DNA of 64,000 bases, taken from Bin87 sp965261195 (GTDB taxonomy: Bacteria; Chloroflexota; Dehalococcoidia; Lucifugimonadales; UBA3495). A program made the position numbers and the translations under genes. The notes under the pieces are model-generated. The model saw only the letters and a list, made by a program, of their open reading frames with translations. It was not told where the DNA came from and did not search any database. The stretch is from positions 1,798,001 to 1,862,000 of the forward strand of contig OZ253455.1 of assembly GCA_965261195.1 (NCBI GenBank), read 5' to 3'. The stretch's first letter is position 1; every line of letters starts with the position of its first letter. Below are positions 35,420-44,384 of this stretch, one piece after another.

Positions 35420-36836
35420 CTCCGAACTGCTCAAGCTGACCATTTCCGAAATCGCGCCCCTGATCCAGGCGCGGGAGGTATCTCCCGTGGACTTGACCGA
35501 GGCGGCGCTGGCCGAAGCGGAACGGCGACAGCCCACGTTGAACTCCTTCATAACCATCCTGCACGAGCCGGCGATGGCCCAGGCCGAACGGGCGGAAGAG
35601 GCCCTGTCGCGCGGGGAATATCTCGGCCCGCTGCACGGGATACCCATCGGCATCAAGGACAACATCGCCACCGGGGGGATAACCACCACCGTTGGCAGCA
35701 AGGTCTTGAAGGACAATGTTCCTGACGAAGACGCCGAGGTGGTTCGCCGCTGCAAGGCGGCCGGAGCCATCATCCTGGGCAAGGAGAACCTGGAAGAATT
35801 CGCGGCCGGGGCCACGTCCAACAACCCTCACTATGGCGCGGTGCATAACCCCTGGGGCCTGGATCACATCCCGGGCGGTTCCAGCGGCGGCGGCGGCGCG
35901 AACGTGGCGGCCGGGGTAACCTTTGCTTCCCTGGGCACCGACCTGGGCGGGTCGGTGCGGCTGCCCGGCGCTTTCTGCGGCGTGGTCGGCCTGAAACAGA
36001 CCTTTGGCCGGGTGAGTCAGCGCGGACTCCTGGTAACCAGTTTCAACGGCGACCACATTGGCCCGCTGACCAGATCGGTGCGCGACAGCGCGTTGGTTCT
36101 GCAGGCCATTGCGGGCTACGACCCTCTTGACCCCAGCACCGTGCCGGTTCCGGTGGACGATTACGCCCTGGTACTGGAGCGCGGCGTCCGCGGGCTGACC
36201 ATGGGGATACCATCCAACTACTACTTCGACCTGCTGGACCCGGAGGTGGAAACCGCCGTCCGCCGGGCCATTGCCGCGCTGGAAGAGCTGGGCATCGCCA
36301 GCCGCGAAGTCAGCGTACCCAGTATGCAATACGCCGGAGCCCTGCGCTTCTCCAGCATGGCCGACAGCGTGGTAACCCATGAGCCATTGATCGCCTCCAA
36401 CCGCGCGGACTACAGTCCCGACACGCTATACCGCACTCTGGCCGGGCAATTTGTGCTGGGCCGGGACTATTCGAAGGCGATGAAGGTGCAGCGAATCATC
36501 AAGGAGGAACACGCCAGGGTGCTCCAGGAAGTGGACTTCCTGGTAACTCCGACCACTCCCTTGCCGGCTCCCCGCATCGACGCCGACACCATCATGATCG
36601 GTGGTGAGCGTCAGAAGGTCAGGGGCCCCGGTTCCGGTTTGGTATCGCGCAACACGAGCCCGATGAACGCCACGGGGTTCCCGGCCATCACGGTGCCCTG
36701 CGGCTTCAGCGACGATGGCCTTCCCATCGGGCTACAGTTCATCGGACGCCCCTGGGACGAGGGTACTTTGTTCCGAATTGGTCAGGCTTACGAAAATGTT
36801 TCGCCCAGCCGAGGCTATTGGCCGGCTCTGGATTGA
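35406..36836 (+). CDS. Amidase (amidase-signature family)
   Basis: Serine hydrolase of 476 residues that cleaves an amide bond. The catalytic lysine is in GIKDNIATGG near residue 79. The Ser-cisSer part is GGSSGGGGANVAAG near 156 with GTDLGGSVRLPGAF near 176. The ATG at 35406 is preceded by GGAAGGAG; longer frames lie inside the GatC-like gene. It forms a short operon with the GatC-like gene and the M20 peptidase that starts 26 bases downstream, suggesting stepwise breakdown of an amide substrate. Confidence 0.9.
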   Translation: MKMPNSELLKLTISEIAPLIQAREVSPVDLTEAALAEAERRQPTLNSFITILHEPAMAQAERAEEALSRGEYLGPLHGIPIGIKDNIATGGITTTVGSKVLKDNVPDEDAEVVRRCKAAGAIILGKENLEEFAAGATSNNPHYGAVHNPWGLDHIPGGSSGGGGANVAAGVTFASLGTDLGGSVRLPGAFCGVVGLKQTFGRVSQRGLLVTSFNGDHIGPLTRSVRDSALVLQAIAGYDPLDPSTVPVPVDDYALVLERGVRGLTMGIPSNYYFDLLDPEVETAVRRAIAALEELGIASREVSVPSMQYAGALRFSSMADSVVTHEPLIASNRADYSPDTLYRTLAGQFVLGRDYSKAMKVQRIIKEEHARVLQEVDFLVTPTTPLPAPRIDADTIMIGGERQKVRGPGSGLVSRNTSPMNATGFPAITVPCGFSDDGLPIGLQFIGRPWDEGTLFRIGQAYENVSPSRGYWPALD

Positions 36837-36862
36837 TGACCGTTTACAGGAGTGAAAATGCC

Positions 36863-38098
36863 ATGACCAGCCAATCCGCCGCACCGAAAGACGCACTGGC
36901 CGCCAGTTCCAACCAGGCGATTGAGGCCGCGAAGCGGGCGTTGTTCGACCTATCGAAAGATGTCCACTCCCACCCTGAGTTGAACTATCAGGAATACTAC
37001 TCGTCCAATGCTCTGGCCGGGTTCCTGGAGCAGCATAGTTTCCAGGTGGAGCGGGGCATCGGCGGTGTGGAGACGGCGTTTCGGGCCACGATCCCGGGCG
37101 GCTCCGGCGATGGCCCAACCATCGCGGTGCTGGCGGAATACGACGCCCTGCCCGAGATCGGCCACGGTTGTGGGCACAATCTCATCGCCATGGCGGCCAT
37201 GGGCGCCGCGCTCGGGTTGCAGGCCAACGCTCCGGATTTGCCGGGTCGCGTCGTAATCATTGGAACACCGGCTGAAGAGGGCGGCGGCGGCAAGATAAAG
37301 CTCCTGGAGGCCGGCGTATTCGACGGCGTGGACGTCACGCTGTCGTCCCATCCATCTTCCAACCGCACCGTCATACCCTCGGCAGCGCCGGCGGGAGAAA
37401 GCTGGAGCCTGGCGATGGTGGGCTATCGTTATATGTACCACGGCAAAGCGGCTCACGCTGCCGCCGCACCTGAGGCTGGCATCAACGCGCTGAACGCCGT
37501 TATCCATCTGTTCACCGGCATCGACGCCATGCGCCAGCACCTGCGGGACGACGTTCGCATTCACGGAATTATCACCGATGGGGGCCTGGCTCCCAACGTG
37601 GTTCCGGAATTCGCCGCCGCCAACTTCATGCTCCGCTGCCGGGATCGTCGCTACCTGAGCGACGTGGTGGTGGACAAGGTGAAACAGGTGGCGGAAGGAG
37701 CGGGATTGATGACCGGGGCGCAACTTGAGGTTCAGGAATTTTATCCCTTCTACGAGAACGTTCAGCCCAACGTGGCGCTGGCGCGGGCGATGGGAGCGAA
37801 TGCTGAGGCGCTGGGTATCAGGCTGGACGAGCCGGTGGCGGGCCGGCCGGGCAGCGGCGCGTCTACCGATTTTGGCAACGTCAGCCAGGTAATGCCGGCC
37901 TTTGAATTGCGGTATGCGGTTAGCGAGGAGCCGGTGGCATCCCACACCAGGCAGATGTGCGAAACCGCCGTCACCGACCTGGCCCTCGCCAACGCCCTGT
38001 TCGTTGCCAAAGCGCTCAGCCTGACGGCCGGCGACCTGTTGCGCGATACTTCGTTGGTGGAGGCCGCAAAGGTCGAGTTCGCGAACCGAACCGGCTGA
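36863..38098 (+). CDS. M20-family amidohydrolase/peptidase (AbgB/hippurate-hydrolase-like)
   Basis: Zinc amidohydrolase of 411 residues. The metal-binding HGCGHN is near residue 105, the acidic EEGGGGK near 148, and histidine residues occur in SSHPSSNRT near 166 and near the C-terminus (VASHTRQM). The pattern is closest to p-aminobenzoyl-glutamate/aminoacyl amidohydrolases. The start at 36863 follows CAGGAG; an in-frame TTG at 36818 inside the amidase is less likely. It probably acts in the same pathway as the upstream amidase. Confidence 0.87.
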   Translation: MTSQSAAPKDALAASSNQAIEAAKRALFDLSKDVHSHPELNYQEYYSSNALAGFLEQHSFQVERGIGGVETAFRATIPGGSGDGPTIAVLAEYDALPEIGHGCGHNLIAMAAMGAALGLQANAPDLPGRVVIIGTPAEEGGGGKIKLLEAGVFDGVDVTLSSHPSSNRTVIPSAAPAGESWSLAMVGYRYMYHGKAAHAAAAPEAGINALNAVIHLFTGIDAMRQHLRDDVRIHGIITDGGLAPNVVPEFAAANFMLRCRDRRYLSDVVVDKVKQVAEGAGLMTGAQLEVQEFYPFYENVQPNVALARAMGANAEALGIRLDEPVAGRPGSGASTDFGNVSQVMPAFELRYAVSEEPVASHTRQMCETAVTDLALANALFVAKALSLTAGDLLRDTSLVEAAKVEFANRTG

Positions 38099-38131
38099 CC
38101 ATATTCCCGGTCCTGAGTGCGGTGAAACACG

Positions 38132-38165
38132 AACCTCCGGACGTGGGTCTCCACATCCGGAGGTT
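38132..38165 (+). terminator. Rho-independent terminator of the amidase operon
   Basis: AACCTCCGGA (38132-38141) pairs perfectly with TCCGGAGGTT (38156-38165), loop of 14 bases, followed by TTAATT. It stands 33 bases past the M20 gene stop. Confidence 0.85.
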
Positions 38166-38257
38166 TTAATTGACCGGCGAATGACGATAGCGGGGAGCGG
38201 GCGTAGCAGGGAAGCAGTAGTCGAAATGCGATTGCCCTGGTTATGTTCTGAGTTGGT

Positions 38258-38286
38258 TTGACACCGATAACGTTGCGTTTCAGAAT
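38258..38286 (+). promoter_or_regulatory. Sigma-70-type promoter for the SthA-like gene
   Basis: TTGACA at 38258-38263, a 17-base spacer, and CAGAAT at 38281-38286 as -10. CAGGAGG at 38315-38321 is the ribosome site, 6 bases before the GTG start at 38328. Confidence 0.6.
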
Positions 38287-38327
38287 GTTCCAGTCTCGCT
38301 AATACGACCCGAGCCAGGAGGTTTGCA

Positions 38328-39731
38328 GTGGCTGCCTATGACTATGACTTGATCGTCATCGGTTCGGGGCCGGCTGGCCAGAGGGCTGCAATCCAGGCCG
38401 CAAAACTGGACAAAAGCGTGGCCGTGCTGGAACGGTTGCCCATGCTCGGCGGCGTTGACGTCAACACCGGAACCGCCAGCAAGACTTTACGGGAGGCGGT
38501 GCTGCACCTTACCGGCTTTCGGGAACGCAATATTCATGGTGATTCTTACTCCGTAAAACAGAACATTACGATGAGCGACCTGATGGTGCGTACCGGGTAC
38601 GTTATGCAGCAACAAGTCGATATGCTGCGCGTCCACTTCCTCACCAACCAGGTTGAGATGATCAACGCGGAAGGCTCGTTCGTTGACCGGCACACCGTAA
38701 GTCTCGCGTTTCCCGATAGCCGGCTGAACCGCACCATTACATCCGACAAAGTGATTATCGCGGTCGGATCGTTGTCCACCACCCCGCCGATCGTTCACGT
38801 GGACGGTCGCCTGATATTCGTCAGTGACGATGTCCTGAACCTGGCCAACATCCCACGCTCTTTGACCGTCGTTGGCGGTGGGGCCATCGGGCTGGAATAT
38901 TGCAGCACATTCGCCGCGTTGGGGGTCAGGGTCACTCTGGTGGACCGAAATCCGCGTCTCCTCCAGTTCGCGGACGATGAAATCGTGGATACCCTGGTCT
39001 ATCACCTGCGGCAGAACGCAGTCATCCTGCGCCTCAACGAAAACGTCAACAATATTGAATACATACGAGACCACCGCGGCGACCGGGTCCGCGTGATGCT
39101 CGAAAGCGGTAAACAGATCATCAGCGACTCGGTCATGTATTGCGTAGGGCGCACCGGAAACACCGCCAACCTCAACCTGGAAGCGGCCGGAATCCAGGTC
39201 GATGGTCGAGGCCGCATCAGTGTGGACGACAACTACCAGACCGGCGTGGAAGGCATATATGCGCTTGGCGGGGTGATTGGCTTTCCCGACCTCACCTCCA
39301 CCTCCCGTATGCAAGGCCGCCTCGCGGCTTGCCATGCCTTTGCAGAGCCGATCAAGCGATTCCCAGACCTGTTCCCTTACACCGTCCGAACCATCCCCGA
39401 ACTGGCGATGATCGGCAAAACGGAATCGCAGCTGACCGACGCCGGCGTATCGTATGAGATTGGCAAGGCCAACTACCAGGAGACCATGAGCAGCGTTATG
39501 CAGGGCGACAACGCCGGAATGCTGAAGCTGCTTTTCGACACTGAATCCCGGAAAATTCTGGGCGTACACATCCTGGGAGAGGACGCCGCGGAGTTGATTC
39601 ACATCGGCCAGGCGGTCATGGCCCACGGCGGCACGGTTGACTATTTCACAGAGGCGGTGATCAGTTACCCATCGCTCGCCGAGTGTTACGCTACCGCCGC
39701 CCTGAACGGCATCAACCGCCTGGACCCGTGA
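38328..39731 (+). CDS. SthA-like soluble pyridine nucleotide transhydrogenase/flavoprotein disulfide-reductase family
   Basis: FAD/NAD(P) oxidoreductase of 467 residues, the length of E. coli SthA. The FAD motif is VIGSGPAGQRAAIQAA and the NAD motif is VVGGGAIGLEYCSTFAAL near residue 183. The redox disulfide motif is absent; the corresponding stretch reads GGVDVNTGTASKTLREAV, as in SthA-type proteins without the CxxxxC pair, and a residue appears deleted from the usual GTIPSKTLREA. The GTG start has a good ribosome site. It would transfer hydride between NADPH and NAD. It has its own promoter and terminator-separated neighbours. Confidence 0.85.
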   Translation: MAAYDYDLIVIGSGPAGQRAAIQAAKLDKSVAVLERLPMLGGVDVNTGTASKTLREAVLHLTGFRERNIHGDSYSVKQNITMSDLMVRTGYVMQQQVDMLRVHFLTNQVEMINAEGSFVDRHTVSLAFPDSRLNRTITSDKVIIAVGSLSTTPPIVHVDGRLIFVSDDVLNLANIPRSLTVVGGGAIGLEYCSTFAALGVRVTLVDRNPRLLQFADDEIVDTLVYHLRQNAVILRLNENVNNIEYIRDHRGDRVRVMLESGKQIISDSVMYCVGRTGNTANLNLEAAGIQVDGRGRISVDDNYQTGVEGIYALGGVIGFPDLTSTSRMQGRLAACHAFAEPIKRFPDLFPYTVRTIPELAMIGKTESQLTDAGVSYEIGKANYQETMSSVMQGDNAGMLKLLFDTESRKILGVHILGEDAAELIHIGQAVMAHGGTVDYFTEAVISYPSLAECYATAALNGINRLDP

Positions 39732-39797
39732 ACTCGCCCCGGCCCTAATGACTCTGCGGCCAAAGCCGCGCCACGCACGCCGTCCGTGCCTGGCGGT

Positions 39798-41141
39798 TCA
39801 GCCTCTGCCCACCGCCATCTGACCCAGCACACCCATAAACTGCCCCACGTCGTCAAGGCGCTCCAGGTTCTCCAGCATCTCCAGCGCTCGTTCGGTGTCA
39901 GTTTCGGAAAGAGCGCGACGGAAGCAGTCGCGTACCTTTTCCAGGCGCTGGTCCCGGGACATGGGGTTGGCCACCGACCCGCGGAAGGCGGCGCATTCGG
40001 CGCTGACCGTAGTCCCGTCTTTGAGCAAAGCGGTGGCGAGGGTGGCGCCCGATTCGGGGCCTTCCGGTTCCACGCGGATGCGACCCAGCATTGCCTCCAT
40101 GTCCGGGGAGAAGCGGCGGGCGTCGGTGAAAGTGTCGATACCCACCTGCCCGTCCAGCAGGGCGGCGGCGGCGCAGTATTCCACGCTGAACTTGCCGTCC
40201 AGTCCGCTGCGAGGCGCCGGCCCCGAATGGCCCCGTCCCCGGCGGTGCAGGGTCGCCTGGTCGATGTCGTCGGGGTCAAGGCCGTGCTGCTCGCGCAGGT
40301 TCAGCGCCGCCTCGATGGCGTTCTGCATATAGACCTGGGCGGGGAACCGCTTGATGTCAAAGCCCGGGTCGAGCAGCCGCCACGACGCGCCCAGGCCGCC
40401 GGTGGCCGTGTCCCAGTTGAAGTTGCCCCCGAACAGGGCAGCCGCATAACCCACGGGAGATTCCAGCGCCTCGCCGCTGGCGGTGTAGCCCATGCCGGCC
40501 AGGATGCCCGCCTCGGCGCCCATGCGGGCGGCGTTGCCCGGGTGGGTGGACTTGACCATGGTGCCCGTGTTGGCGGTGAGGCCGCCGGTGCGAGAGGCGG
40601 CAATGCCCAGAGCCATCAGGGTTTGCTCGGCGTCCAGGCCCAGGGTCTTGGCTGCTGCTGCCGCGCCGCCCAGGGGCCCCACCAAGCCCGGCGGGTGATA
40701 GGCGGGAGCGGTGGCCGGCGCTGAAGCGGCACGCAACCGCCCTTGAATTTCCCAGCCCAACACGTAGGCGGTGATGACCCGCTCGCCCGGGGCGTGGTGG
40801 TGTTCCGCCAGCGCCAAGGCCGCCGGCAGACAGGATGAGGTGCCGTGGGTGGGCGGAAACCCCTGGATCTCGTAGTCCAGGCAGTGGCCGAAGACCCCGT
40901 TGGCGAAGGCGGCGGCCGGCGGGTTGGTCTGGTATCCCCAACCTACCACCGAGGCCTGGGACGAGCCGCCGGCGTCCCGCACGTAGCGGCCGATGATGTC
41001 GGCCAGTTCCTGGACCGAACCGGCGACCATGTTGGCCACCCCGTCCAGGATGGCGATTTTGGCCGCTTCCACTACGGGAGGCGGCAGGTTTGCAAAGTCG
41101 GTGTCGGCAATAAACTGGGCCAGGGTTCGGGTTGCGCTCAT
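39798..41141 (-). CDS. MmgE/PrpD family protein
   Basis: A 447-residue member of the MmgE/PrpD family (2-methylcitrate dehydratase and related dehydratases/isomerases). It has the N-terminal helical domain (FADTDFANLPPPVVEAAKIA... with DGVANMVAG) and the core KSTHPGNAARMGAEAGILA near 230 and LHRRGRGHSG near 330. The exact substrate is unknown. The start ATG at 41141 follows GTAACCC with no strong ribosome site. It is convergent with the SthA-like gene. Confidence 0.85.
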   Translation of the reverse strand: MSATRTLAQFIADTDFANLPPPVVEAAKIAILDGVANMVAGSVQELADIIGRYVRDAGGSSQASVVGWGYQTNPPAAAFANGVFGHCLDYEIQGFPPTHGTSSCLPAALALAEHHHAPGERVITAYVLGWEIQGRLRAASAPATAPAYHPPGLVGPLGGAAAAAKTLGLDAEQTLMALGIAASRTGGLTANTGTMVKSTHPGNAARMGAEAGILAGMGYTASGEALESPVGYAAALFGGNFNWDTATGGLGASWRLLDPGFDIKRFPAQVYMQNAIEAALNLREQHGLDPDDIDQATLHRRGRGHSGPAPRSGLDGKFSVEYCAAAALLDGQVGIDTFTDARRFSPDMEAMLGRIRVEPEGPESGATLATALLKDGTTVSAECAAFRGSVANPMSRDQRLEKVRDCFRRALSETDTERALEMLENLERLDDVGQFMGVLGQMAVGRG

Positions 41142-41218
41142 GGGTTACCTACCTCACCGGTTGTTGGGCTAACGTCAAAGCAGAAAGCGTTGCTAATATA
41201 CAACGACAATCGGCAGCT

Positions 41219-41723
41219 CACGCATACCCACTTTATCATTGCGACCCCGTACTCGATGCGGGGATTGGCAATCTCGTCGTCATGCCCACTTTGTCACCGC
41301 GACCCCATACTCGATGCGCAGCGTGGCAATCTCGTCGTCATGCCCACTTTGTCACCGCGACCCCATACTCGATGCGCAGCGTGGCAATCTCGTCGCCATG
41401 CCCACTTTGTCACCGCGACCCCATACTCGATGCGCAGCGTGGCAATCTCGTCGCCATGCCCACTTTGTCATCGCGACCCCAGCGTGGCAATCCCGCTCCC
41501 GCTCCCTCTCCCTCGATGGGAGAGGGCTAGGGTCAGGGTGAAAATCCTATCCCCATCCTGTCTATCCTGCCCATCCATGCCAATTACTCTACGTAGCATT
41601 GAGACGTAACACAAATTGGGAGCGGGTTGGGGTGCAAATCCTATCCGCATCCTGCCTATCCTGTCCATCCATGCCAATTACTCCGCACAGCATTGAAACG
41701 TAACCCAAATTGGGTACGCTTGA
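41219..41723. repeat. Repeat cluster bounded by inverted CGCATACCCACTTT / AAATTGGGTACG ends
   Basis: This contains the 58-bp array (41223-41500), a GGGAGAGGG hairpin (41501-41540), and two copies of a CCATCCATGCCAATTACTC-(TACGTAGC or CGCACAGC)-ATTGA(G/A)ACGTAAC unit near 41573 and 41664. A third such copy is at 44140. The remainder to 42240 holds CCACCAACC-rich low-complexity sequence and no gene. Confidence 0.7.
41223..41500. repeat. 58-bp tandem array, about 4.7 copies
   Basis: CATACCCACTTT or CATGCCCACTTTGTC recurs at 41223, 41281, 41339, 41397 and 41455, a 58-base period. Each unit includes CGCGACCCCATACTCGATGC and GCAGCGTGGCAATCTCGTCG. The last copy is truncated and runs into the GGGAGAGGG hairpin. 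The units are not separated by unique spacers, so this is not a CRISPR. Confidence 0.92.
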
Positions 41724-42243
41724 CTGACACCCACCCCTTGACCCCTCCCATTGCACCCCTCTAACATCAATCGTGTCAGGCAAATCTACCAGTTCGAACA
41801 TCCCAATCGGAGCAGGGGCCGAGTTCTTACGGCCAACCCCGTCAGCAAAAATCACAACACGTCGGGTCTCGGGTGTCGCAGATTCATTCCACTGCGCTGC
41901 CGAGCCTGTACAGCGGCGACAGCCCAGCGCCTCGTCTCGCGCAGTCCTCGTGGCTGCCCACTAACGGCGGAAAAGTAAGCCTAAATACGTTGTGTACCCC
42001 GGCCGTACGCTGACCCGGAACTCGCGCCCCTGCTCCGCAAACCACCAACCCACCGCCTGACCACCACCAACCGCATCGCCTGACCGCCACCAACCACCAA
42101 CCGCGCCGCCTGAACCAAAGGAGCCGCCATCCCCAACCGAAACCCCGCTCATCCTGAACCCGTCGCAGGATCATCCCAATCCTGCCCATCCTTTCCTACC
42201 CATCCTTGTTGGATTCGGCTCCCCCTCTACCTGGAATGGGGGC

Positions 42244-42249
42244 TATAAT
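42244..42249 (+). promoter_or_regulatory. Possible -10 element for the VOC gene
   Basis: TATAAT matches the consensus exactly, 28 bases before the ATG at 42278. No clear -35 stands at 16-18 bases upstream, so this is tentative. Confidence 0.35.
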
Positions 42250-42277
42250 GCCGCAATACGAGTTTGGGGGTGTACCT

Positions 42278-42688
42278 ATGGCTAAAATCAAGCACATTGC
42301 CATCACCTGCGAGGACCCGGATGCGGTGGCAAAGTTCTACAAGGCAGGCTTCGACCTCTTTGAAGTCGCCCGCAACGCCCGACAGATCCAGCTTTCCGAC
42401 GGCGACATCAACCTGACCATCCTCAAGTGGAAGACCGATGAGGACGCCGACGTCGGCCCCAATGGCGAGAACTACAGCGGTATCCACCACATCGGATTCC
42501 AGGTCGACAGCCTGGAGGATACCGGCGCCAGGCTCCGGGACATTCACGGAGAGGAGATTGTCCGACGTGAAGTGGCCGGGGACGGCGCACCTCGCCCGCC
42601 TCGCGCCGAGGAGAAGTGGTCTGGTCCCAACGGGCAGGTTCTGGATATATCGGAACCGGGGTGGCTCTTCAAATTGCCCTTGGATTAG
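42278..42688 (+). CDS. VOC-family protein (glyoxalase/bleomycin-resistance/dioxygenase fold)
   Basis: A 136-residue single-chain VOC protein with paired beta-alpha-beta-beta-beta modules. The start MAKIKHIAITCEDPD matches family N-termini, so I chose the ATG at 42278 over two upstream in-frame starts. Candidate metal ligands are the histidine in KHIAI and the histidine pair in SGIHHIGFQVD near residue 70. Substrate unknown. It is probably an isolated gene; the next gene starts 43 bases downstream on the same strand. Confidence 0.8.
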   Translation: MAKIKHIAITCEDPDAVAKFYKAGFDLFEVARNARQIQLSDGDINLTILKWKTDEDADVGPNGENYSGIHHIGFQVDSLEDTGARLRDIHGEEIVRREVAGDGAPRPPRAEEKWSGPNGQVLDISEPGWLFKLPLD

Positions 42689-42731
42689 GGCCTTTTGACA
42701 TTCGAGCCTGATGACGGAGGAGACTGCAACG

Positions 42732-43298
42732 ATGTCGTACAACGAACACCCGTCAACCCATACATTGGCATTCGATGGCGACATAACTCGGCGCGGGTTT
42801 TGGTTGTACGTTTGGCGTATCAAATATGGGGGCGACAAAGAGGTTCTGTACGTTGGCAGAACCGGTGACAGTTCGTCGTTGAATGCCGGCGCGCCGTACG
42901 CACGCATGGGGCAACACCTAGACCCGAAAAGCCGTGGCAACTCGATTTACACGAAACTTCAAGAGCACAAGATCAATCCGCAGTGTTGCAAGTTTGAGAT
43001 GATCGCCCACGGACCTCTGTTATTTGAACCTCCACACAAACACACACCCAACGACAAAGATAAAGAGGAGTTCAGGAACATGAGGGATATAATGGCGGCG
43101 TTGGAACAGGGCCTTGCCGAAGCCCTGCGGCGCGGGGAATACTGCGTACTGAATACCGTCCGAAATCTGAAACCTCTCTGTTGGCAGTGCTGGGTGCGCG
43201 TGCATCAAGCCTTCCAGAAGCATTTTGACCAGATTGCGCTTGCCCCGCGACCAACAACAGAGAAGGACCATTCCTGCACCTACCATCGCGGAAATTGA
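42732..43298 (+). CDS. Putative GIY-YIG-like protein
   Basis: A 188-residue protein from the ATG at 42732, with GGAGGAG 10 bases upstream. The N-terminal part FWLYVWRIKYGG-DKEVLYVGRTGDS resembles the GIY-YIG nuclease start (LY-x10-YVG-x-T). A possible catalytic arginine follows in the RMGQHLDP stretch. The C-terminal half has three cysteines in LCWQCW and an H-rich tail but no recognised domain. I would call it a probable small nuclease; a structural search would confirm or reject this. Confidence 0.55.
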   Translation: MSYNEHPSTHTLAFDGDITRRGFWLYVWRIKYGGDKEVLYVGRTGDSSSLNAGAPYARMGQHLDPKSRGNSIYTKLQEHKINPQCCKFEMIAHGPLLFEPPHKHTPNDKDKEEFRNMRDIMAALEQGLAEALRRGEYCVLNTVRNLKPLCWQCWVRVHQAFQKHFDQIALAPRPTTEKDHSCTYHRGN

Positions 43299-43463
43299 CG
43301 TAGGAGAGTACCGGAGAACCTATTAAACCGCCCGAAATCGCAATTTTGGTGCTCGACCTGAATGTAGACACGCCCCAGGAACCTACCATTTCCATTCATC
43401 CGGCAGAGTGGCCCAGGGTCGGTTGAGGGTCGCGCCGCCATCAACCTTAGGGAGGCGAATATT

Positions 43464-43910
43464 ATGGAAGCAACTTGCGTTACCCACATCGGAATCTGTG
43501 TAAGTGACATGGACCAATCTCTGGCATTCTATCGGGACATACTGGGAATGACGGTTCTGGGCGACCGCATGACCGACCCCACCGAAGGGGGCCGCCTGCA
43601 CAACTATCAGCGCCAGCGCCAGGCCCGCCGCTGGGTCAGCCTTGCCTACGGAGCTGGGGCCACACCCACGCTGACCCTCACCAGCCACCCCGGCGATGAT
43701 CCCGATGGGCAACCCATCAAACTGGACATGGTCGGCATCAGCCATATCTCCTTCGGAGTCGCCAACGTGAAGGCGCTGACCGAGGAACTGCTCAACAAAG
43801 GCGTCGAACTGGCTGGCCCCATCGAGTCCTTTACCGGCCCCGATGGAGACATCCGCAGCATCTACGTCCACGACCCCGACGGCATCCTGGTCCAGTTCAA
43901 TACTCCGTAG
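43464..43910 (+). CDS. VOC-family protein (glyoxalase-like)
   Basis: A 148-residue VOC protein beginning THIGICVSDMDQSLAFYRDILGM, the typical glyoxalase I/fosfomycin-type opening. GISHISFGVANV provides the second histidine near residue 95, and the last strand is HDPDGILVQF. The start ATG at 43464 follows AGGGAGG. It shares the fold with the VOC gene at 42278 but is not a close copy. It may be a dioxygenase or lyase; unresolved. Confidence 0.82.
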   Translation: MEATCVTHIGICVSDMDQSLAFYRDILGMTVLGDRMTDPTEGGRLHNYQRQRQARRWVSLAYGAGATPTLTLTSHPGDDPDGQPIKLDMVGISHISFGVANVKALTEELLNKGVELAGPIESFTGPDGDIRSIYVHDPDGILVQFNTP

Positions 43911-44238
43911 CAGCCGGTACGTCTTCCTTCGCCAATCAGCGAGCTCCTATATCCCGGATAGAGCCTGTGGACATATAGCGCAGACACCAGGCTGGAGCAA
44001 TGCGCCGCAGACCGGATTGCACGGCCCGGCGCAGGGAGGCCATGGAGGCTTCGGGGACTTGCTGATGTGGCAGTCCCCAGCCCTCTCCCTTGATGGGAGA
44101 GGGCTGGGGTGAGGGTGAAAATCCCATCCGCATCCTGTCCATCCATGCCAATTACTCTGCGTAGCATTTAGACGTAACACAAAGTGGGTACGCGCGCGAG
44201 CCCTGGCAGGGTTGTCATAAACTGGCGCGGGCGCGATA
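43911..44238. other. Gene-free stretch with repeats
   Basis: Contains a GGGAGAGGG hairpin (44075-44118), a CCATCCATGCCAATTACTC repeat unit near 44140 and a CAAAGTGGGTACGCGCG end near 44181. No gene or clear promoter seen ahead of the methyltransferase. Confidence 0.6.
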
Positions 44239-44268
44239 ATGCCGCGCGTTTTGGCTCCCGCATTTAAT

Positions 44269-44286
44269 CCCCCCCCCCCCCCCCCC
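44269..44286 (+). repeat. Poly-C tract of 18 bases upstream of the methyltransferase
   Basis: TTTAAT is followed by 18 consecutive C and then GCGAATC. An ATG at 44239 opens a frame that enters the tract in a phase different from the methyltransferase frame. One added or two lost C would join them. Such tracts vary readily during replication. Confidence 0.8.
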
Positions 44287-44384
44287 GCGAATCAGGGTCT
44301 GGAACCCAGACTAGCACGTTTGGCTCGGCCGGCCGCCGTGGCCACGACTCGACCAAGTTCTACGCGGGACGGCTGTATGAGGGA

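Noticed and set aside
41223..41500. CRISPR-like regular repeats
   Set aside because: The 58-bp units follow each other directly with no unique spacers, and no cas genes are present, so it is a simple tandem array.
41973..42180. Reading frames in the CCACCAACC-rich stretch
   Set aside because: Composition is low-complexity in all frames; no start or family match.
43911..44238. Short frames between the VOC gene and the methyltransferase
   Set aside because: They overlap repeats found elsewhere in the window and have no ribosome sites.
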